The notes: generated from the sequence alone by a model not told the origin. 64,000 nucleotides of DNA from Candidatus Gallipaludibacter merdavium (GCA_017694875.1 JADIMG010000045.1:1-64000), one strand, 5' to 3'. Shown: positions 46,581 through 56,384, counted from the first letter of the stretch. Numbers and translations are program-made.

Positions 46581-46837
46581 AAAATAATTGTTTACTATAG
46601 CCCCCAATCCTCAGCTTGCAAAATTTTAATATAGTAGGCTATAAGGTCATCTTCGGATGCAAATATACAACATTTGCACAAATTTCAGTCATGACTTCCA
46701 CGCTTTCTTACAATTTCCCATGCATCTTCTTATCCCTAAATCCGCACATGGCATACACTACCCTTCCTTACCAGATTCTTTGGGAACAAATTGCTATTTC
46801 TAACGCAAAAGTTTCCCGTCATTTTAAACTATTTCTG

Positions 46838-46845
46838 TACCTTTG
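46838..46845 (+). promoter_or_regulatory. -7 element of the HsdR_N gene
   Basis: TACCTTTG matches the consensus; TTTC (46812-46815) stands near the -33 position. It places transcription start near 46852 and so supports a start codon at 46874 or 46898. The rest of the 290-bp gap 46581-46873 shows nothing else. Confidence 0.55.
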
Positions 46846-46873
46846 CGGTTGGTATATTTTTACCCAAAAACAA

Positions 46874-47347
46874 ATGCAAGAACAGATACCAGCAAATATG
46901 TCAGAACTCAATCTACCACATTACCAAGCGAAAACAAAAATAAACGATGGAAAACCGTTTATTTTTGACAATTGGCGCAACCGTTTCGTGGCACTTACTC
47001 CTGAAGAATGGGTTCGTCAGCATTTCATGCATTTTCTGGTAACCCACATGCACTATCCCGACGGCAGAATGGCGACAGAACATACCGTTATGCTCAACGG
47101 CATGAAAAAACGGGCGGACGCAGTCATTTTCAACCAGCAAGGTATTCCTGTAGCCATTATAGAATGCAAGGCACCCCATATTCCGCTCGACCAAAAAGTC
47201 TTTGACCAAGTAGCTGTTTACTGCCGCCAGATGGGAGTCGGCACCTTCTTCCTGACCAATGGAATGGAGCATTATGCCTGCCGCATTGACACTACCGCAC
47301 AACGATATAAGTTCTTGTCGAAACTTCCTGATTATGTGGAGCTGTAA
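46874..47347 (+). CDS. Stand-alone type I restriction HsdR N-terminal domain protein
   Basis: A 157-residue protein (MQEQIPANMSELNL...; ATG 46898 is also possible). It consists of only the nuclease-like N-terminal domain of HsdR, with LTPEEWVRQHFMHFL, KRADAVIF (acid) and AIIECKAP (ExK), so the PD-(D/E)xK core is intact. There is no helicase part and no hsdM/hsdS gene nearby. Such orphans are widespread in Bacteroidetes next to holA and amn, which suggests a housekeeping role rather than restriction; function is unknown. Confidence 0.85.
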   Translation: MQEQIPANMSELNLPHYQAKTKINDGKPFIFDNWRNRFVALTPEEWVRQHFMHFLVTHMHYPDGRMATEHTVMLNGMKKRADAVIFNQQGIPVAIIECKAPHIPLDQKVFDQVAVYCRQMGVGTFFLTNGMEHYACRIDTTAQRYKFLSKLPDYVEL

Positions 47348-47417
47348 AAATAAAGATGTACATCTATTGAATATAGTTCCGAGCAACGAAAAAGCTTTAC
47401 CAATGCAACTTAAATAA

Positions 47418-47449
47418 TTTGCATTTTCAATAAACAATCATTATCTTTG
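47418..47449 (+). promoter_or_regulatory. Promoter of the BspA-like gene
   Basis: TTTG at 47418-47421, 20 nt, TATCTTTG at 47442-47449: a perfect pair. The ATG at 47481 follows 31 nt later. Confidence 0.75.
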
Positions 47450-47480
47450 ACCCTAAAACAGAAACATTAAATTTAATCCT

Positions 47481-49079
47481 ATGAAAAGAAAAATTTTTAT
47501 TTTATCGCTAACTATGTTTACTATAGTTGGAACATGGGCGTATGATTTTAAGTCTGGTGACCTTTGTTACAATATCATTTCAGAAAATGAAGTGGAAGTG
47601 ACTTATGAACAAAATGCAACGGCAGGAAATGCTGCCTATATATCATTGGTTGGCACAGTTAACATTCCTCAGACAGTATCCTACAACAACATAACATACA
47701 ATGTAACGGAAATTGGAGAAGAGGCATTCAACTACTGTTCAGAAATCACTTCGTTAAACATTCCGCCCACTGTCACTTCCATTGCAGAAAATGCTTTTTA
47801 TGGATGTTCTATGCTAAGCAACATTATTTTATCTGAAAATATTACCAGCATAGCATATGGTGCATTTTGGGGTTGCACTACACTCACCAATATCATCATT
47901 CCCAATACAATAGAGACTATCGGTTCACATGCATTTTACGGATGCTCTTCATTGGTATCTGTCAATATTGGAAATAGTCTAAAAGAAATTGGCAACTTTG
48001 CCTTTACCAACTGTACAGCTCTGACTACTATAAATTTCCCGGAAAGCTTGATTAGCATTGGAGACAAAGCCTTTCAAAATTGCACTGCACTGGAAACTGT
48101 AGATCTACAAAATACGTCAGCCAGCATTGGAACCTATGCATTCAGCGAATGTGAGATACTCAGTTCCGTTACTTTGCCCAATAATCTTAGGATTATATCA
48201 GAGGGCACATTTAACAGATGCCCATCAATCACATCCATCACGTTGCCTGACAGCCTTAAAGAAATACATTATGGTGCATTTCAATATTGCACAGGCCTTA
48301 CATCCATTACTCTACCAGATGCAGTTGAAAGCATAAGTTCCTATGCTTTCAGCGATTGTTCTTCACTTGTGTCAGTCAATTTAGGTAATGGTATTCAATT
48401 AATTGAGAATAGGGTTTTCGCTTACTGTAACCAATTATTCAGTATCAGTATACCAGCCAGTGTAACACAAATTGGCGATCGAGTATTTGAAGGTTGTTCC
48501 ATGCTAAGTTCTGTAACTTTACCAGATGAACTGACTAAAATAGGAAAATTTACTTTTGCTGAATGTACATCTCTAACATCCATTGACTTACCTGATAATA
48601 TGACAAATATCAGTGAAAGTCTGTTCGAGAATTGCACGGGATTAAACACTATTGTTTTTCCCGATTCTATCAAAAATATTGGATACGATGCATTCTATGG
48701 CTGTACCTCACTCACATCCATAACTGCACATCCGACAAATCCCCCTACAATAAAAAGCGGCACTTTTGGATATGTTGACAAAACCATTCCTCTCTATGTG
48801 CCGGAAGCATCCATAGAGCTATATAGAACCGCCCCTTATTGGGAAGAATTTAGCAATTTCAGAGCTTTATCAGAGAGTACAAATATCACGCAAACTACTT
48901 CAGAACAACATATCTATCAGATGAAAGATAAACTATGTAATCCGAATGCCTTGACAATCACTATCTACGACATACAAGGTAGGATGGTGTACAGCGGAAA
49001 TGACACAGAAATAAGCCTACCAATGCGTGGCGTCTATATCTTAGAAACCGTAACTGGTACACAAAAAATAATGTTTTAA
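47481..49079 (+). CDS. BspA-like leucine-rich repeat surface protein with T9SS type A signal
   Basis: A 532-residue protein with a signal peptide (MKRKIFILSLTMFTIVGTWA). A short beta-sheet region is followed by about 15 LRR_5 (Treponema pallidum-type) repeats of about 23 residues, with the pattern IGxxAFxxCxxLxxIxLPxxVxxI (about residues 70-435). After a linker, the last 60 residues (ITIYDIQGRMVYSG, RGVYILET, QKIMF) form a T9SS type A sorting domain. BspA proteins bind host matrix or other cells; this role is inferred. It is monocistronic with a strong terminator. Confidence 0.88.
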   Translation: MKRKIFILSLTMFTIVGTWAYDFKSGDLCYNIISENEVEVTYEQNATAGNAAYISLVGTVNIPQTVSYNNITYNVTEIGEEAFNYCSEITSLNIPPTVTSIAENAFYGCSMLSNIILSENITSIAYGAFWGCTTLTNIIIPNTIETIGSHAFYGCSSLVSVNIGNSLKEIGNFAFTNCTALTTINFPESLISIGDKAFQNCTALETVDLQNTSASIGTYAFSECEILSSVTLPNNLRIISEGTFNRCPSITSITLPDSLKEIHYGAFQYCTGLTSITLPDAVESISSYAFSDCSSLVSVNLGNGIQLIENRVFAYCNQLFSISIPASVTQIGDRVFEGCSMLSSVTLPDELTKIGKFTFAECTSLTSIDLPDNMTNISESLFENCTGLNTIVFPDSIKNIGYDAFYGCTSLTSITAHPTNPPTIKSGTFGYVDKTIPLYVPEASIELYRTAPYWEEFSNFRALSESTNITQTTSEQHIYQMKDKLCNPNALTITIYDIQGRMVYSGNDTEISLPMRGVYILETVTGTQKIMF

Positions 49080-49091
49080 TTGCATTTGCTC

Positions 49092-49135
49092 ATATCAAAA
49101 ACGACAGGCCATTTCTGGTCTGTCGTTTTTGATAT
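49092..49135. terminator. Bidirectional terminator
   Basis: A 16-bp perfect inverted repeat with a 12-nt loop. An A-run begins and a T-run ends each arm, so it works for the BspA-like gene on the plus strand and for rlmB transcripts on the minus strand. Confidence 0.85.
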
Positions 49136-49220
49136 TCCATTAGCTGGATGACTGTTTTATACCTATAAACTCCACTAAACTACCCGCTTCGCTGTCTATC
49201 ACTTATAGGGGCATGAAGTA

Positions 49221-50042
49221 TTACCCTCTCCGTTGCCTTACTGCTTCATAAATCAGAATACCGGCAGCCACCGAAACATTCAGTGATTCAATCTTTCCCA
49301 AAATAGGAATAGCCGCACGCTGGTCACACATTTCCAACAATTCTTCAGATATGCCCACATCTTCAGCACCCATCAATATGGCTGTAGGATGTACCATAGG
49401 CACATCCGTATATTGGCTATCTGTTTTTTCCGTTGCAGCCACCACACTAATACCCGATGCCTGTAAAAAGCGTAAGGTTTCCTGTAGATTGTCTTCACGG
49501 CAAACCGGCAAACGATGTAATGCGCCTGCTGACGTCTTAATGGCATCTGCATTGATGGCCGCCCCACCCTTGTTGGGAATAATAAGCGCATCCACACCTG
49601 CACATTCACATGTTCTGGCAATGGCACCCAAGTTTCTGACATCGGTCACCCCATCCAATATGACTAGCAATGGGGTACGTCCTTCCTCATAAATGGTGGG
49701 TATAATGTCAGATACATGCTGAAACGTGATAGGCGATATAAATGCCAAGACACCCTGATGATTTTTCTGGGTTGTACGGTTCAGTTTCTCCATGGGCACA
49801 CGCTGCACCGGTATGCTTGTTCCCTTGATTACCTCAAACAGTTCACGTGCCAAATCACCTCCCAAATCCCTACGGATAAGAATCTTTTCAATATCTTTAC
49901 CTGCCTGGATAGCTTCCAATACGGCACGGATGCCAAAAATCATTTCCTTTTCCGGGCGTTGGCGTGTATATTGTGAATAATCCTTGCGCACCCTATCGTT
50001 GTTGATTGAATATCTTTTGGGCTTTTCGTTTGAATAATACAT
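49221..50042 (-). CDS. rlmB: 23S rRNA (guanosine-2'-O)-methyltransferase RlmB type
   Basis: A 273-residue SpoU-family enzyme. The N-terminal substrate domain begins at about residue 35 (MIFGIRAVLEAIQAGKDIEKILI). The catalytic SPOUT part has LDGVTDVRNLGAIARTCECAGVDALIIP, ILMGAEDVGIS and IPILGKIESLNVSVAAGILIYE. This fits methylation of G2251 (E. coli numbering) in 23S rRNA. The basic first 30 residues are extra. It follows the 50050-50451 gene by 7 nt. Confidence 0.88.
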   Translation of the reverse strand: MYYSNEKPKRYSINNDRVRKDYSQYTRQRPEKEMIFGIRAVLEAIQAGKDIEKILIRRDLGGDLARELFEVIKGTSIPVQRVPMEKLNRTTQKNHQGVLAFISPITFQHVSDIIPTIYEEGRTPLLVILDGVTDVRNLGAIARTCECAGVDALIIPNKGGAAINADAIKTSAGALHRLPVCREDNLQETLRFLQASGISVVAATEKTDSQYTDVPMVHPTAILMGAEDVGISEELLEMCDQRAAIPILGKIESLNVSVAAGILIYEAVRQRRG

Positions 50043-50049
50043 AATGCTC

Positions 50050-50451
50050 TTATTTTGAAAGTATTGATTTATCTTTATTTACCATTTCCTTTTTCTGTTC
50101 ACGCTCAATGCTAAAGGTTTTGTCTTTGTATTCAGAAGCTGCATAGAGACTCAAAGCAATATCCATAAAATTTTCGGCTCTAGCCTTGTCGCCACAGTCC
50201 TTATAGGCCATAGCCGTTTCATAGGCAGCATCCCCCATCCTCTCCGTTATCTGTGCCGACCATCGCGAAACCTGTTGCTCATCCAATTGGAATGGCACTT
50301 CGTCAATGTTTCCGCCCGTTATTTCCTTAAACAAGGCTCTGGCAAGCACCAAACTTTCTTCCGGTTGCTGTTGCTTACGCTTGTCAAGCATGGCTGCAAT
50401 CGACCTTCCAATAATGGTAATAAACCTTATGAGATAGTCTTCCTTTATCAT
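50050..50451 (-). CDS. Helical hypothetical protein
   Basis: A 133-residue all-helical protein with no signal peptide or membrane segment. The opening MIKEDYLIRFITIIGRSIAA and the later alternation of short helices (MGDAAYETAMAYKDCGDKARAENFMDIALSLY, TPR-like) resemble DUF6483-type proteins, but this is uncertain. It shares a transcript with rlmB (7-nt gap) and is separated from gpmI by a terminator. Confidence 0.65.
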   Translation of the reverse strand: MIKEDYLIRFITIIGRSIAAMLDKRKQQQPEESLVLARALFKEITGGNIDEVPFQLDEQQVSRWSAQITERMGDAAYETAMAYKDCGDKARAENFMDIALSLYAASEYKDKTFSIEREQKKEMVNKDKSILSK

Positions 50452-50480
50452 GCCACAAAATTACAGACAAAATCCATAAT

Positions 50481-50511
50481 AAAAAAACCACCGCAGTTAT
50501 CCCACGGTGGT
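50481..50511 (-). terminator. Terminator of gpmI
   Basis: ACCACCG (487-493) and CGGTGGT (505-511) form a 7-bp GC-rich stem, and a run of seven T residues follows on the minus strand. It starts 20 nt past the gpmI stop. Confidence 0.85.
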
Positions 50512-50531
50512 CTTCATCTATCGGAATTTTT

Positions 50532-52058
50532 TTAATCCTTAATCAGACATTTTCCCGTCATTTCAGCCGGTTGCTTCAATCCCATGATGTGGCAAATACT
50601 TGGAGCTACATCTGCCAAGATACCGTCTTCCACTTGCGCCGTCTTGTTTTCGGTTACATATACAAATGGAACAGGATTCAAAGAGTGAGCAGTGTTTGGT
50701 GTTCCGTCAGCATTTTCCGCATTGTCGGCATTCCCGTGATCGGCAATAATAATTACCTCATAACCGTTTGCCTTAGCAGCTTCAACCGTATCTTTCACGC
50801 ATGCATCTATGGTCATAACAGCTTTCTCTATAGCTGCATAAACACCCGTATGCCCAACCATATCACCGTTGGCATAGTTTACCACAATGAAATCATATTT
50901 ATTTTCACCTATGGCGGCCACCAATTTATCTTTCACTTCATAAGCACTCATTTCCGGTTTGAGGTCATAAGTAGCTACCTTGGGAGAAGGAACCAATATA
51001 CGGTCTTCATTCTCATAAGGTGCTTCACGTCCACCATTGAAGAAGAAGGTTACGTGTGCATATTTTTCCGTTTCAGCAATGTGCAATTGGCGCAGACCTT
51101 GTGAAGCAATGTACTCACCCAGAGTGTTTTCCACATTTTCCTTGTCAAACAAGATGTGTACACCCTTGAAAGATGCATCATACGGAGTCATGCAGAAATA
51201 TTGCAAAGGAATAGTGTGCATACCTGCTTCCGGCATATCCTGCTGTGTCAATACCATAGTCATTTCCTTAGCACGGTCATTGCGGTAATTGAAGAAAATT
51301 ACTACATCATTCGCTTCAATTTTTGCCAGTGGATTGCCATTAGCGTCAACAGCAACTATTGGTTTGATAAACTCGTCAGTTACACCATTGTCATAAGAAG
51401 CCTGCATAGCAGCCACCAAATCAGTAGCAGGAGTACCTACTCCATTCACTAACAAGTCATAAGCCTCTTTCACACGTTCCCAGCGTTTGTCACGGTCCAT
51501 TGCATAATAACGGCCTACAATAGAAGCAATCTTTCCTGCTGATGCTGCACAATGGTTCTGCAAAGCTTCAATGAAACCTTTACCGCTCTTCGGGTCAGTG
51601 TCACGACCATCCATAAAGCAGTGAATATATGCTTTGTCCAAACCATATTCCTTGGCAATATCGCACAATTTAAACAAATGGTTGATTGAACTATGAACAC
51701 CACCGTCAGAAACCAATCCCATAAAGTGAATCTTCACTCCATGTTCTTTAGCATATCCAAATGCACGCTTTATCTCTTTGTTTTCCAAAATACTGTTATC
51801 TGCGCAAGCACGGTTAATCTTTACCAAGTCCTGATAGACCACACGTCCGGCACCGATATTCAAGTGACCAACTTCCGAATTGCCCATCTGCCCGTCTGGC
51901 AAGCCTACATTTTCACCCGAGGCCTGCAACTGTGAATGCGGATATGTGGCCAACAAACTGTCCCAATATGGAGTTGGCGTACAAAAAATAACATCAGCAT
52001 GGTTGTGTTTACCGATTCCCCAACCATCCAGAATCATCAGTAATGCTTTCTTTTTCAT
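50532..52058 (-). CDS. gpmI: 2,3-bisphosphoglycerate-independent phosphoglycerate mutase
   Basis: This glycolytic enzyme interconverts 3- and 2-phosphoglycerate using two metal ions. A 508-residue protein with [10 protein letters not shown] at the start, the phosphoserine site in [29 protein letters not shown], and the C-terminal metal sites in [12 protein letters not shown] and [16 protein letters not shown]. All catalytic residues are present. Confidence 0.97.
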   Translation of the reverse strand: MKKKALLMILDGWGIGKHNHADVIFCTPTPYWDSLLATYPHSQLQASGENVGLPDGQMGNSEVGHLNIGAGRVVYQDLVKINRACADNSILENKEIKRAFGYAKEHGVKIHFMGLVSDGGVHSSINHLFKLCDIAKEYGLDKAYIHCFMDGRDTDPKSGKGFIEALQNHCAASAGKIASIVGRYYAMDRDKRWERVKEAYDLLVNGVGTPATDLVAAMQASYDNGVTDEFIKPIVAVDANGNPLAKIEANDVVIFFNYRNDRAKEMTMVLTQQDMPEAGMHTIPLQYFCMTPYDASFKGVHILFDKENVENTLGEYIASQGLRQLHIAETEKYAHVTFFFNGGREAPYENEDRILVPSPKVATYDLKPEMSAYEVKDKLVAAIGENKYDFIVVNYANGDMVGHTGVYAAIEKAVMTIDACVKDTVEAAKANGYEVIIIADHGNADNAENADGTPNTAHSLNPVPFVYVTENKTAQVEDGILADVAPSICHIMGLKQPAEMTGKCLIKD

Positions 52059-52145
52059 ATCTTAAAAAACCTCTTTCCCTACCAAGAGTTTACCTTTTTG
52101 ATGGTTACGCACGTAGGGGTGCTTCTATATACAAATATTTATCTT

Positions 52146-52601
52146 TCAATATTTCATGGCGCGGTCCATATCGCGCTTGTCGTCTTTTTCACGCAAAGAC
52201 TGGCGTTTGTCATAATTCTTCTTACCACGAGCAACACCGATTTCCAGTTTTGCCAATCCTTTTTCATTGATAAAGAGTCGCAACGGCACAATGGTATAAC
52301 CGGTTTCTTTAGTGGCTTTTTCCAATTTATCCAACTCGCGCTTGTTGAGCAACAGTTTGCGGTCACGCTTCACATCGTGATTGTTGTATGTTCCGAAAAA
52401 GTAAGTGGCAATATGCATGTTCCTTACCCACAATTCACCGTGTTCAAACAAGCAATAGGTATCCACCAAACTGGCCTTTCCAGCACGGATAGACTTGATT
52501 TCAGTGCCATATAATTGCAAACCGGCAATATACCGGTCACTAATCTCATAATCAAACGTGGCTCGTTTGTTTTTGATATTTACGTTCGAGGTATGTATCA
52601 T
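52146..52601 (-). CDS. smpB: SsrA-binding protein SmpB
   Basis: This protein brings tmRNA to stalled ribosomes for trans-translation. A 151-residue protein with [20 protein letters not shown] and [14 protein letters not shown], then VRNMHIATY and the basic C-terminal tail [21 protein letters not shown]. No tmRNA gene was found in this window. It begins 3 nt after the YIP1-like gene. Confidence 0.96.
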   Translation of the reverse strand: MIHTSNVNIKNKRATFDYEISDRYIAGLQLYGTEIKSIRAGKASLVDTYCLFEHGELWVRNMHIATYFFGTYNNHDVKRDRKLLLNKRELDKLEKATKETGYTIVPLRLFINEKGLAKLEIGVARGKKNYDKRQSLREKDDKRDMDRAMKY

Positions 52602-52604
52602 TTT

Positions 52605-53189
52605 TTATAAATCTGCATTAGGCAACAACATGCCCATAAAAAAATTAATAACCGGCACTGAAAACAGTAAAACAAGCGTCAGTATAATAACAAGCGTAGT
52701 CATGTCTTGTTCAGAAATGCCTACTATTTTTTGTCCTCCGTCCCACAACAGATACACCATATATAGTTTCAGGATACTCAATATTCTCACCTCAGGAATA
52801 ATGGCTATCACTGTATCCAGTGCCCAGACTACTGTCAAACAATATGTGACAAGCTTGTAAATATCTTCCCTGTATGCATTCGGTTTGAAATAGCGCCTGA
52901 CAATCACCGCTGAAAAATAACAGCTCATAAAATATCCGCCAAAATAGGATACGGAAGATGTTACAAAAATAAGGAAAAACAGGGTGAATGTCGGCTCAGA
53001 TGCATATATGACAGCAAACAGGGATTTGACAAGTACACAACATATTAACCATGGGAGAGCGTAGTTTTGAAACAAAAACAATTCACTGGGTGTCTCTCTG
53101 TTGATGACATCCCATGCTCTTTTTGCTTCAAATATCACTCTGTATGAGCGCTTTATCCAGGAACTCAGAAATTGTGTATCTACCTTCAT
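52605..53189 (-). CDS. YIP1-like membrane protein
   Basis: A 194-residue protein with about five membrane helices after a cytoplasmic N-terminus (FLSSWIKRSYRVIFEAKRAW, then ETPSELFLFQNYALPWLI). The layout fits the YIP1 family. The start at 53189 is chosen because the promoter at 53199-53230 lies just upstream and would cut off the next in-frame start at 53201; the leader would then be only a few bases. It is directly followed by smpB (3 nt), so the two are co-transcribed. Confidence 0.7.
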   Translation of the reverse strand: MKVDTQFLSSWIKRSYRVIFEAKRAWDVINRETPSELFLFQNYALPWLICCVLVKSLFAVIYASEPTFTLFFLIFVTSSVSYFGGYFMSCYFSAVIVRRYFKPNAYREDIYKLVTYCLTVVWALDTVIAIIPEVRILSILKLYMVYLLWDGGQKIVGISEQDMTTLVIILTLVLLFSVPVINFFMGMLLPNADL

Positions 53190-53198
53190 ATCACTCTG

Positions 53199-53230
53199 CA
53201 AAGATACCGCAAAAACACTTCATAAACAAA
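53199..53230 (-). promoter_or_regulatory. Promoter of the YIP1-smpB pair
   Basis: Minus strand: TTTG (53227-53230), 20 nt, TATCTTTG (53199-53206). Both boxes and the spacing are perfect, and the ATG begins only 10 nt after the -7 box. Confidence 0.75.
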
Positions 53231-53341
53231 AATGCCCAACCCTTTTTATTACAATCCATAAAAATTAAAGTACACACGTATTTTGCAAACAAAAGCACGC
53301 ACTCAATTGTTATATAAAAAGATTTATAAATTCATACAACT

Positions 53342-53956
53342 ATGATTCAAGGTAATTTGTTTTCAAAAATTGAAAAGGCTCAACAAGTGGTTAAGCATTG
53401 GTGGATATTGACCATAGCCGCCGTAGCCATCATCGCTACCGGTATCACTGTTCTATTCTATCCATTGGAAAGTTTTCTGATATTAAGCATCATTATGGGC
53501 ATCGGTATTTTATTGTCGGGCATTTCAGAACTGACAATAGCCATTACTTCCCGCAACTGGTTTGCCACACGTTCGTGGAATATCATTGGAGGCATTATTG
53601 ACATATTGTTAGGTATATTGTTATGCAGTCATATTGGAATCAGTGCCACTCTGTTGCCCATACTTATCGGCCTATGGCTCATGACACGTAGTTTTATCAT
53701 CATCAGTCTGGGATCTGATTTGAATCTTTTCCTATTGAAAGGAAGCAAATGGACCATTTTCTGTGGAATCGTATTGCTCTTATTGTCCATTACCATTATC
53801 ATACAACCGTTTAAGGTGGGTATTCCTTTCATCACAGCATTGGTATCAATAGGATTCGTATTGGCAGGTATCATTATGCTGGCATTCTCATTTCAGTTGC
53901 GCAATATGCACACATACATTAAACGCAACATTATTGAAGACGTTGATATAGACTAA
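53342..53956 (+). CDS. HdeD/DUF308 family membrane protein
   Basis: A 204-residue protein with six membrane helices in three repeated pairs, each pair with a glycine-rich turn (IIMGIGILLSGISELTIA, IIGGIIDILLGILL, FCGIVLLLLSITIII). This fits DUF308/HdeD, a family named after an acid-resistance membrane protein of E. coli; the role here is unknown. A hairpin (GCAGCAAG/CTTGCTGC, 53981-54013) follows without a T-run. Confidence 0.8.
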   Translation: MIQGNLFSKIEKAQQVVKHWWILTIAAVAIIATGITVLFYPLESFLILSIIMGIGILLSGISELTIAITSRNWFATRSWNIIGGIIDILLGILLCSHIGISATLLPILIGLWLMTRSFIIISLGSDLNLFLLKGSKWTIFCGIVLLLLSITIIIQPFKVGIPFITALVSIGFVLAGIIMLAFSFQLRNMHTYIKRNIIEDVDID

Positions 53957-54211
53957 TAAAGACAACACCTAATAAGCACCGCAGCAAGTTGCTAATTGAC
54001 AGCAGCTTGCTGCATTTGCATAGTGCTTGCGCTTTTATGCATTATAACTCTCCTTATTTGCCCACAGTACTTCTTCCTGCAGAGAACAAACCTGCCCAAA
54101 ATGATTCCCAATATCGTATTTCCAGCCCCACATGGACGATTTGTATTAAAAAAACATAACCTGCAAACCAAATTCCCACTAGATGCGTTACTTTTATACC
54201 GAAAAACGATT

Positions 54212-54230
54212 TTGGTACAAAATGAACCAA
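54212..54230. promoter_or_regulatory. Candidate operator of the TetR regulator
   Basis: TTGGT-N9-ACCAA is a 19-bp dyad ending 2 nt before the ATG at 54233. A second small dyad (ATTTTG-GTA-CAAAAT at 54209-54223) overlaps it. Such near-start dyads are often bound by TetR proteins that repress their own operon. Confidence 0.4.
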
Positions 54231-54232
54231 TT

Positions 54233-54850
54233 ATGAGCGAAAAAGAACTTCAAACAAGAAAAGTCATCATTGAAACAGCCCGGAATCTATTCAGGCAATA
54301 TGGCTATGAAAAGACTTCCATAGACCAAATAGCCAAGGCTGCACACAAAGCCAAGGGATCGGTCTATTATCATTTCAAAGGCAAGGAAGAGGTGTTTAAA
54401 TCGGCATTGGAAGAAGAATTGGATCATTTGAAGCATATTCTTATCGATGTCATCAAGAATCCATCTTTTTCCATTGAAAACAGATTTGAACAATACATTA
54501 TCCGACGTATGGAATGTTTGCATGATGCCTATGCCTATCACATCACGCTCATGCAAGACCTATCGGTCAACGGTTCCACTCTGCCCTCTGTAATGCAACT
54601 GCGAAAAGATTTTGAGCAATGGGAACATGACATTATGATGCGGCTTACTGAAGAAGGCATAAAAACCATGCAACTTCAAGACATACAGCCGGAAATTATG
54701 GCCGACCTCATCAAGATGCTGGTAAAAGGGCTGGAGATACAATTTTTTGTACAAAACAAATATGACAGCTATTCTCCTACTTTTAAAATACTTGTTAAGC
54801 GGGTAACGCAAGGATTTGTTTCCGCTACACCTTCTATGATAAATAATTAA
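54233..54850 (+). CDS. TetR family transcriptional regulator
   Basis: A 205-residue protein from the ATG at 54233; the longer ORF from 53996 adds unrelated sequence. The DNA-binding HTH is in the first 50 residues (ETARNLFRQYGYEKTSIDQIAKAAHKAKGSVYYHFKGKEEVF, split across the start of the family pattern). The rest is an all-helical ligand/dimerisation domain. It heads the efflux operon and likely represses it until an inducer binds. The next gene starts 12 nt later. Confidence 0.9.
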   Translation: MSEKELQTRKVIIETARNLFRQYGYEKTSIDQIAKAAHKAKGSVYYHFKGKEEVFKSALEEELDHLKHILIDVIKNPSFSIENRFEQYIIRRMECLHDAYAYHITLMQDLSVNGSTLPSVMQLRKDFEQWEHDIMMRLTEEGIKTMQLQDIQPEIMADLIKMLVKGLEIQFFVQNKYDSYSPTFKILVKRVTQGFVSATPSMINN

Positions 54851-54862
54851 ACAGAATTTAAT

Positions 54863-55351
54863 ATGAAAAAGACCATTTCTTGTGTGGCATTTTTAGCCAT
54901 TATTCTCATGTTGAGCAGTTGTAACAAGGCTGTTGATCCGCTGGTTGGCGATTATTCATACAAAACCTCAGGAAGTGTTTCCGTACAAACAGCAACAGAT
55001 ACAACCACTCATCAACTGAATGAAACATATGGACAAATGAATATCATTAACCTACATTCCGATGACAGCATCATGATAGTCATGAATGAATGGGAAGGCA
55101 AAGTATATACCGTCAAGTGTATAGCGCATGAAGGAGGCTATGTGATTCCCCAATATGTAAAGCACGTACAAATCAACGGACTAAGCAGCATCAACAACAA
55201 ATATGATGTATATGCCAGTGGCACAGCTACCATCTACGACAAGAACACCATTGTCATACAAGAAACATACACTGGTATCATTCATCCGGACTTTTCTGAC
55301 ACGGCCATCGTGGAAGGAAATAACATATTAACTATAGCTCAACGGAATTAA
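54863..55351 (+). CDS. Small lipoprotein of unknown function
   Basis: A 162-residue protein with lipobox LSSC (Cys20). The mature part begins NKAVDPLVGDYSYKTSG and is beta-rich with regular Thr/Ser, perhaps a small barrel or lipocalin-like fold. I do not recognise a family. Its position between the TetR gene and the RND adaptor (4-nt gap to the adaptor) suggests an accessory role to the pump. Confidence 0.7.
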   Translation: MKKTISCVAFLAIILMLSSCNKAVDPLVGDYSYKTSGSVSVQTATDTTTHQLNETYGQMNIINLHSDDSIMIVMNEWEGKVYTVKCIAHEGGYVIPQYVKHVQINGLSSINNKYDVYASGTATIYDKNTIVIQETYTGIIHPDFSDTAIVEGNNILTIAQRN

Positions 55352-55355
55352 CCAT

Positions 55356-56384
55356 ATGAAATCCTATTATATTCTTCTCCCGGCCTTGTTGCTACTAGGG
55401 TCTTGCAGCACCGGGAAAGTGCAAGAAGAAAACATTTCCGAGACCAGTGTCAGGGTACGTACACTTACGCTCGACAGCAGTTACATTGGTAGTCCTCATC
55501 GCAATTATGTGGGAACCATTGAAGCACAAACCACCGTATCATTAAGTTTCAGCAACGGAGGTCTCATTACTTCCCTACCCTTGAGCGAAGGACAAAAAGC
55601 CAGAAAAGGTCAATTGCTTGGCAAACTCGATCCGCAAACAGCACAAAGTTCATACAATGCCGCCCGTTCCACACTGGAACAAGCAGAAGACGGATATAAA
55701 CGGGCTAAAAAAGTATATGAACAAGGCAGCCTGCCGGAAGTGAAATGGATTGAAATCCAAAGTAAAGTGGAGCAGGCACGCGCCATGGAGCAGATTGCCA
55801 AAAAAACATTGAACGACTGTAATATTTATGCCCCTTTTAACGGAATGGTTGGCAGTTATCTGCTGGAAGAAGGTTCGAATGCCCTTCCCATGCAACCTGT
55901 CATGACCTTTCTCAACATTGACACCGTTATCGTAAAGTTTAGCGTACCGGAAAATGAAATATCATCCGTACAATTGGGCGATGAACTGAGTATTGTTGTA
56001 GCCGCCTTGGACTACAAGCACTTCAATTGTCACATTACAGAAAAAGGTGTAACAGCCAACACACTGTCGCACAGCTATATGGTCAAGGCAACCTTAGCCA
56101 ACAAGGATTATTCCCTGTTGCCGGGCATGGTTTCAAAAGTATTGTACGGTCCATCGTCTGAGGAACACACGCTGAATATTCCAGCCAACATTATTCAGAC
56201 AGGCAGTGAAGGATATTATGTTTGGGTCAACGATAATGGAACTGCCAAACGACAAGACGTTGAGGTAGGAAATTATGTTGGCGACAACGTTATCATCAAG
56301 GAAGGACTGCATATAGGCCAACAAATCATCATCGAAGGATATTTGAAATTAAGCGACGGATGTAAAATAGAGGCTGTATCATGA
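55356..56384 (+). CDS. RND efflux periplasmic adaptor (membrane fusion protein)
   Basis: A 342-residue lipoprotein (lipobox LGSC, Cys17). The lipoyl/hairpin part has RNYVGTIEAQTTVSLSFSNGG and LPLSEGQKARKGQLLGKLD, an alpha-hairpin (about residues 95-160), then NIYAPFNGMVGSYLLEEGS and the beta-barrel and membrane-proximal domains. This is the AcrA/MexA group that links pump and channel. Its stop overlaps the pump start by ATGA. Confidence 0.93.
   Translation: MKSYYILLPALLLLGSCSTGKVQEENISETSVRVRTLTLDSSYIGSPHRNYVGTIEAQTTVSLSFSNGGLITSLPLSEGQKARKGQLLGKLDPQTAQSSYNAARSTLEQAEDGYKRAKKVYEQGSLPEVKWIEIQSKVEQARAMEQIAKKTLNDCNIYAPFNGMVGSYLLEEGSNALPMQPVMTFLNIDTVIVKFSVPENEISSVQLGDELSIVVAALDYKHFNCHITEKGVTANTLSHSYMVKATLANKDYSLLPGMVSKVLYGPSSEEHTLNIPANIIQTGSEGYYVWVNDNGTAKRQDVEVGNYVGDNVIIKEGLHIGQQIIIEGYLKLSDGCKIEAVS

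Noticed and set aside
47481..49079. CRISPR array or tandem DNA repeat
   Set aside because: The regular pattern is at protein level (23-residue LRR units); the DNA copies are too diverged, and no spacer-repeat structure occurs anywhere in the window.
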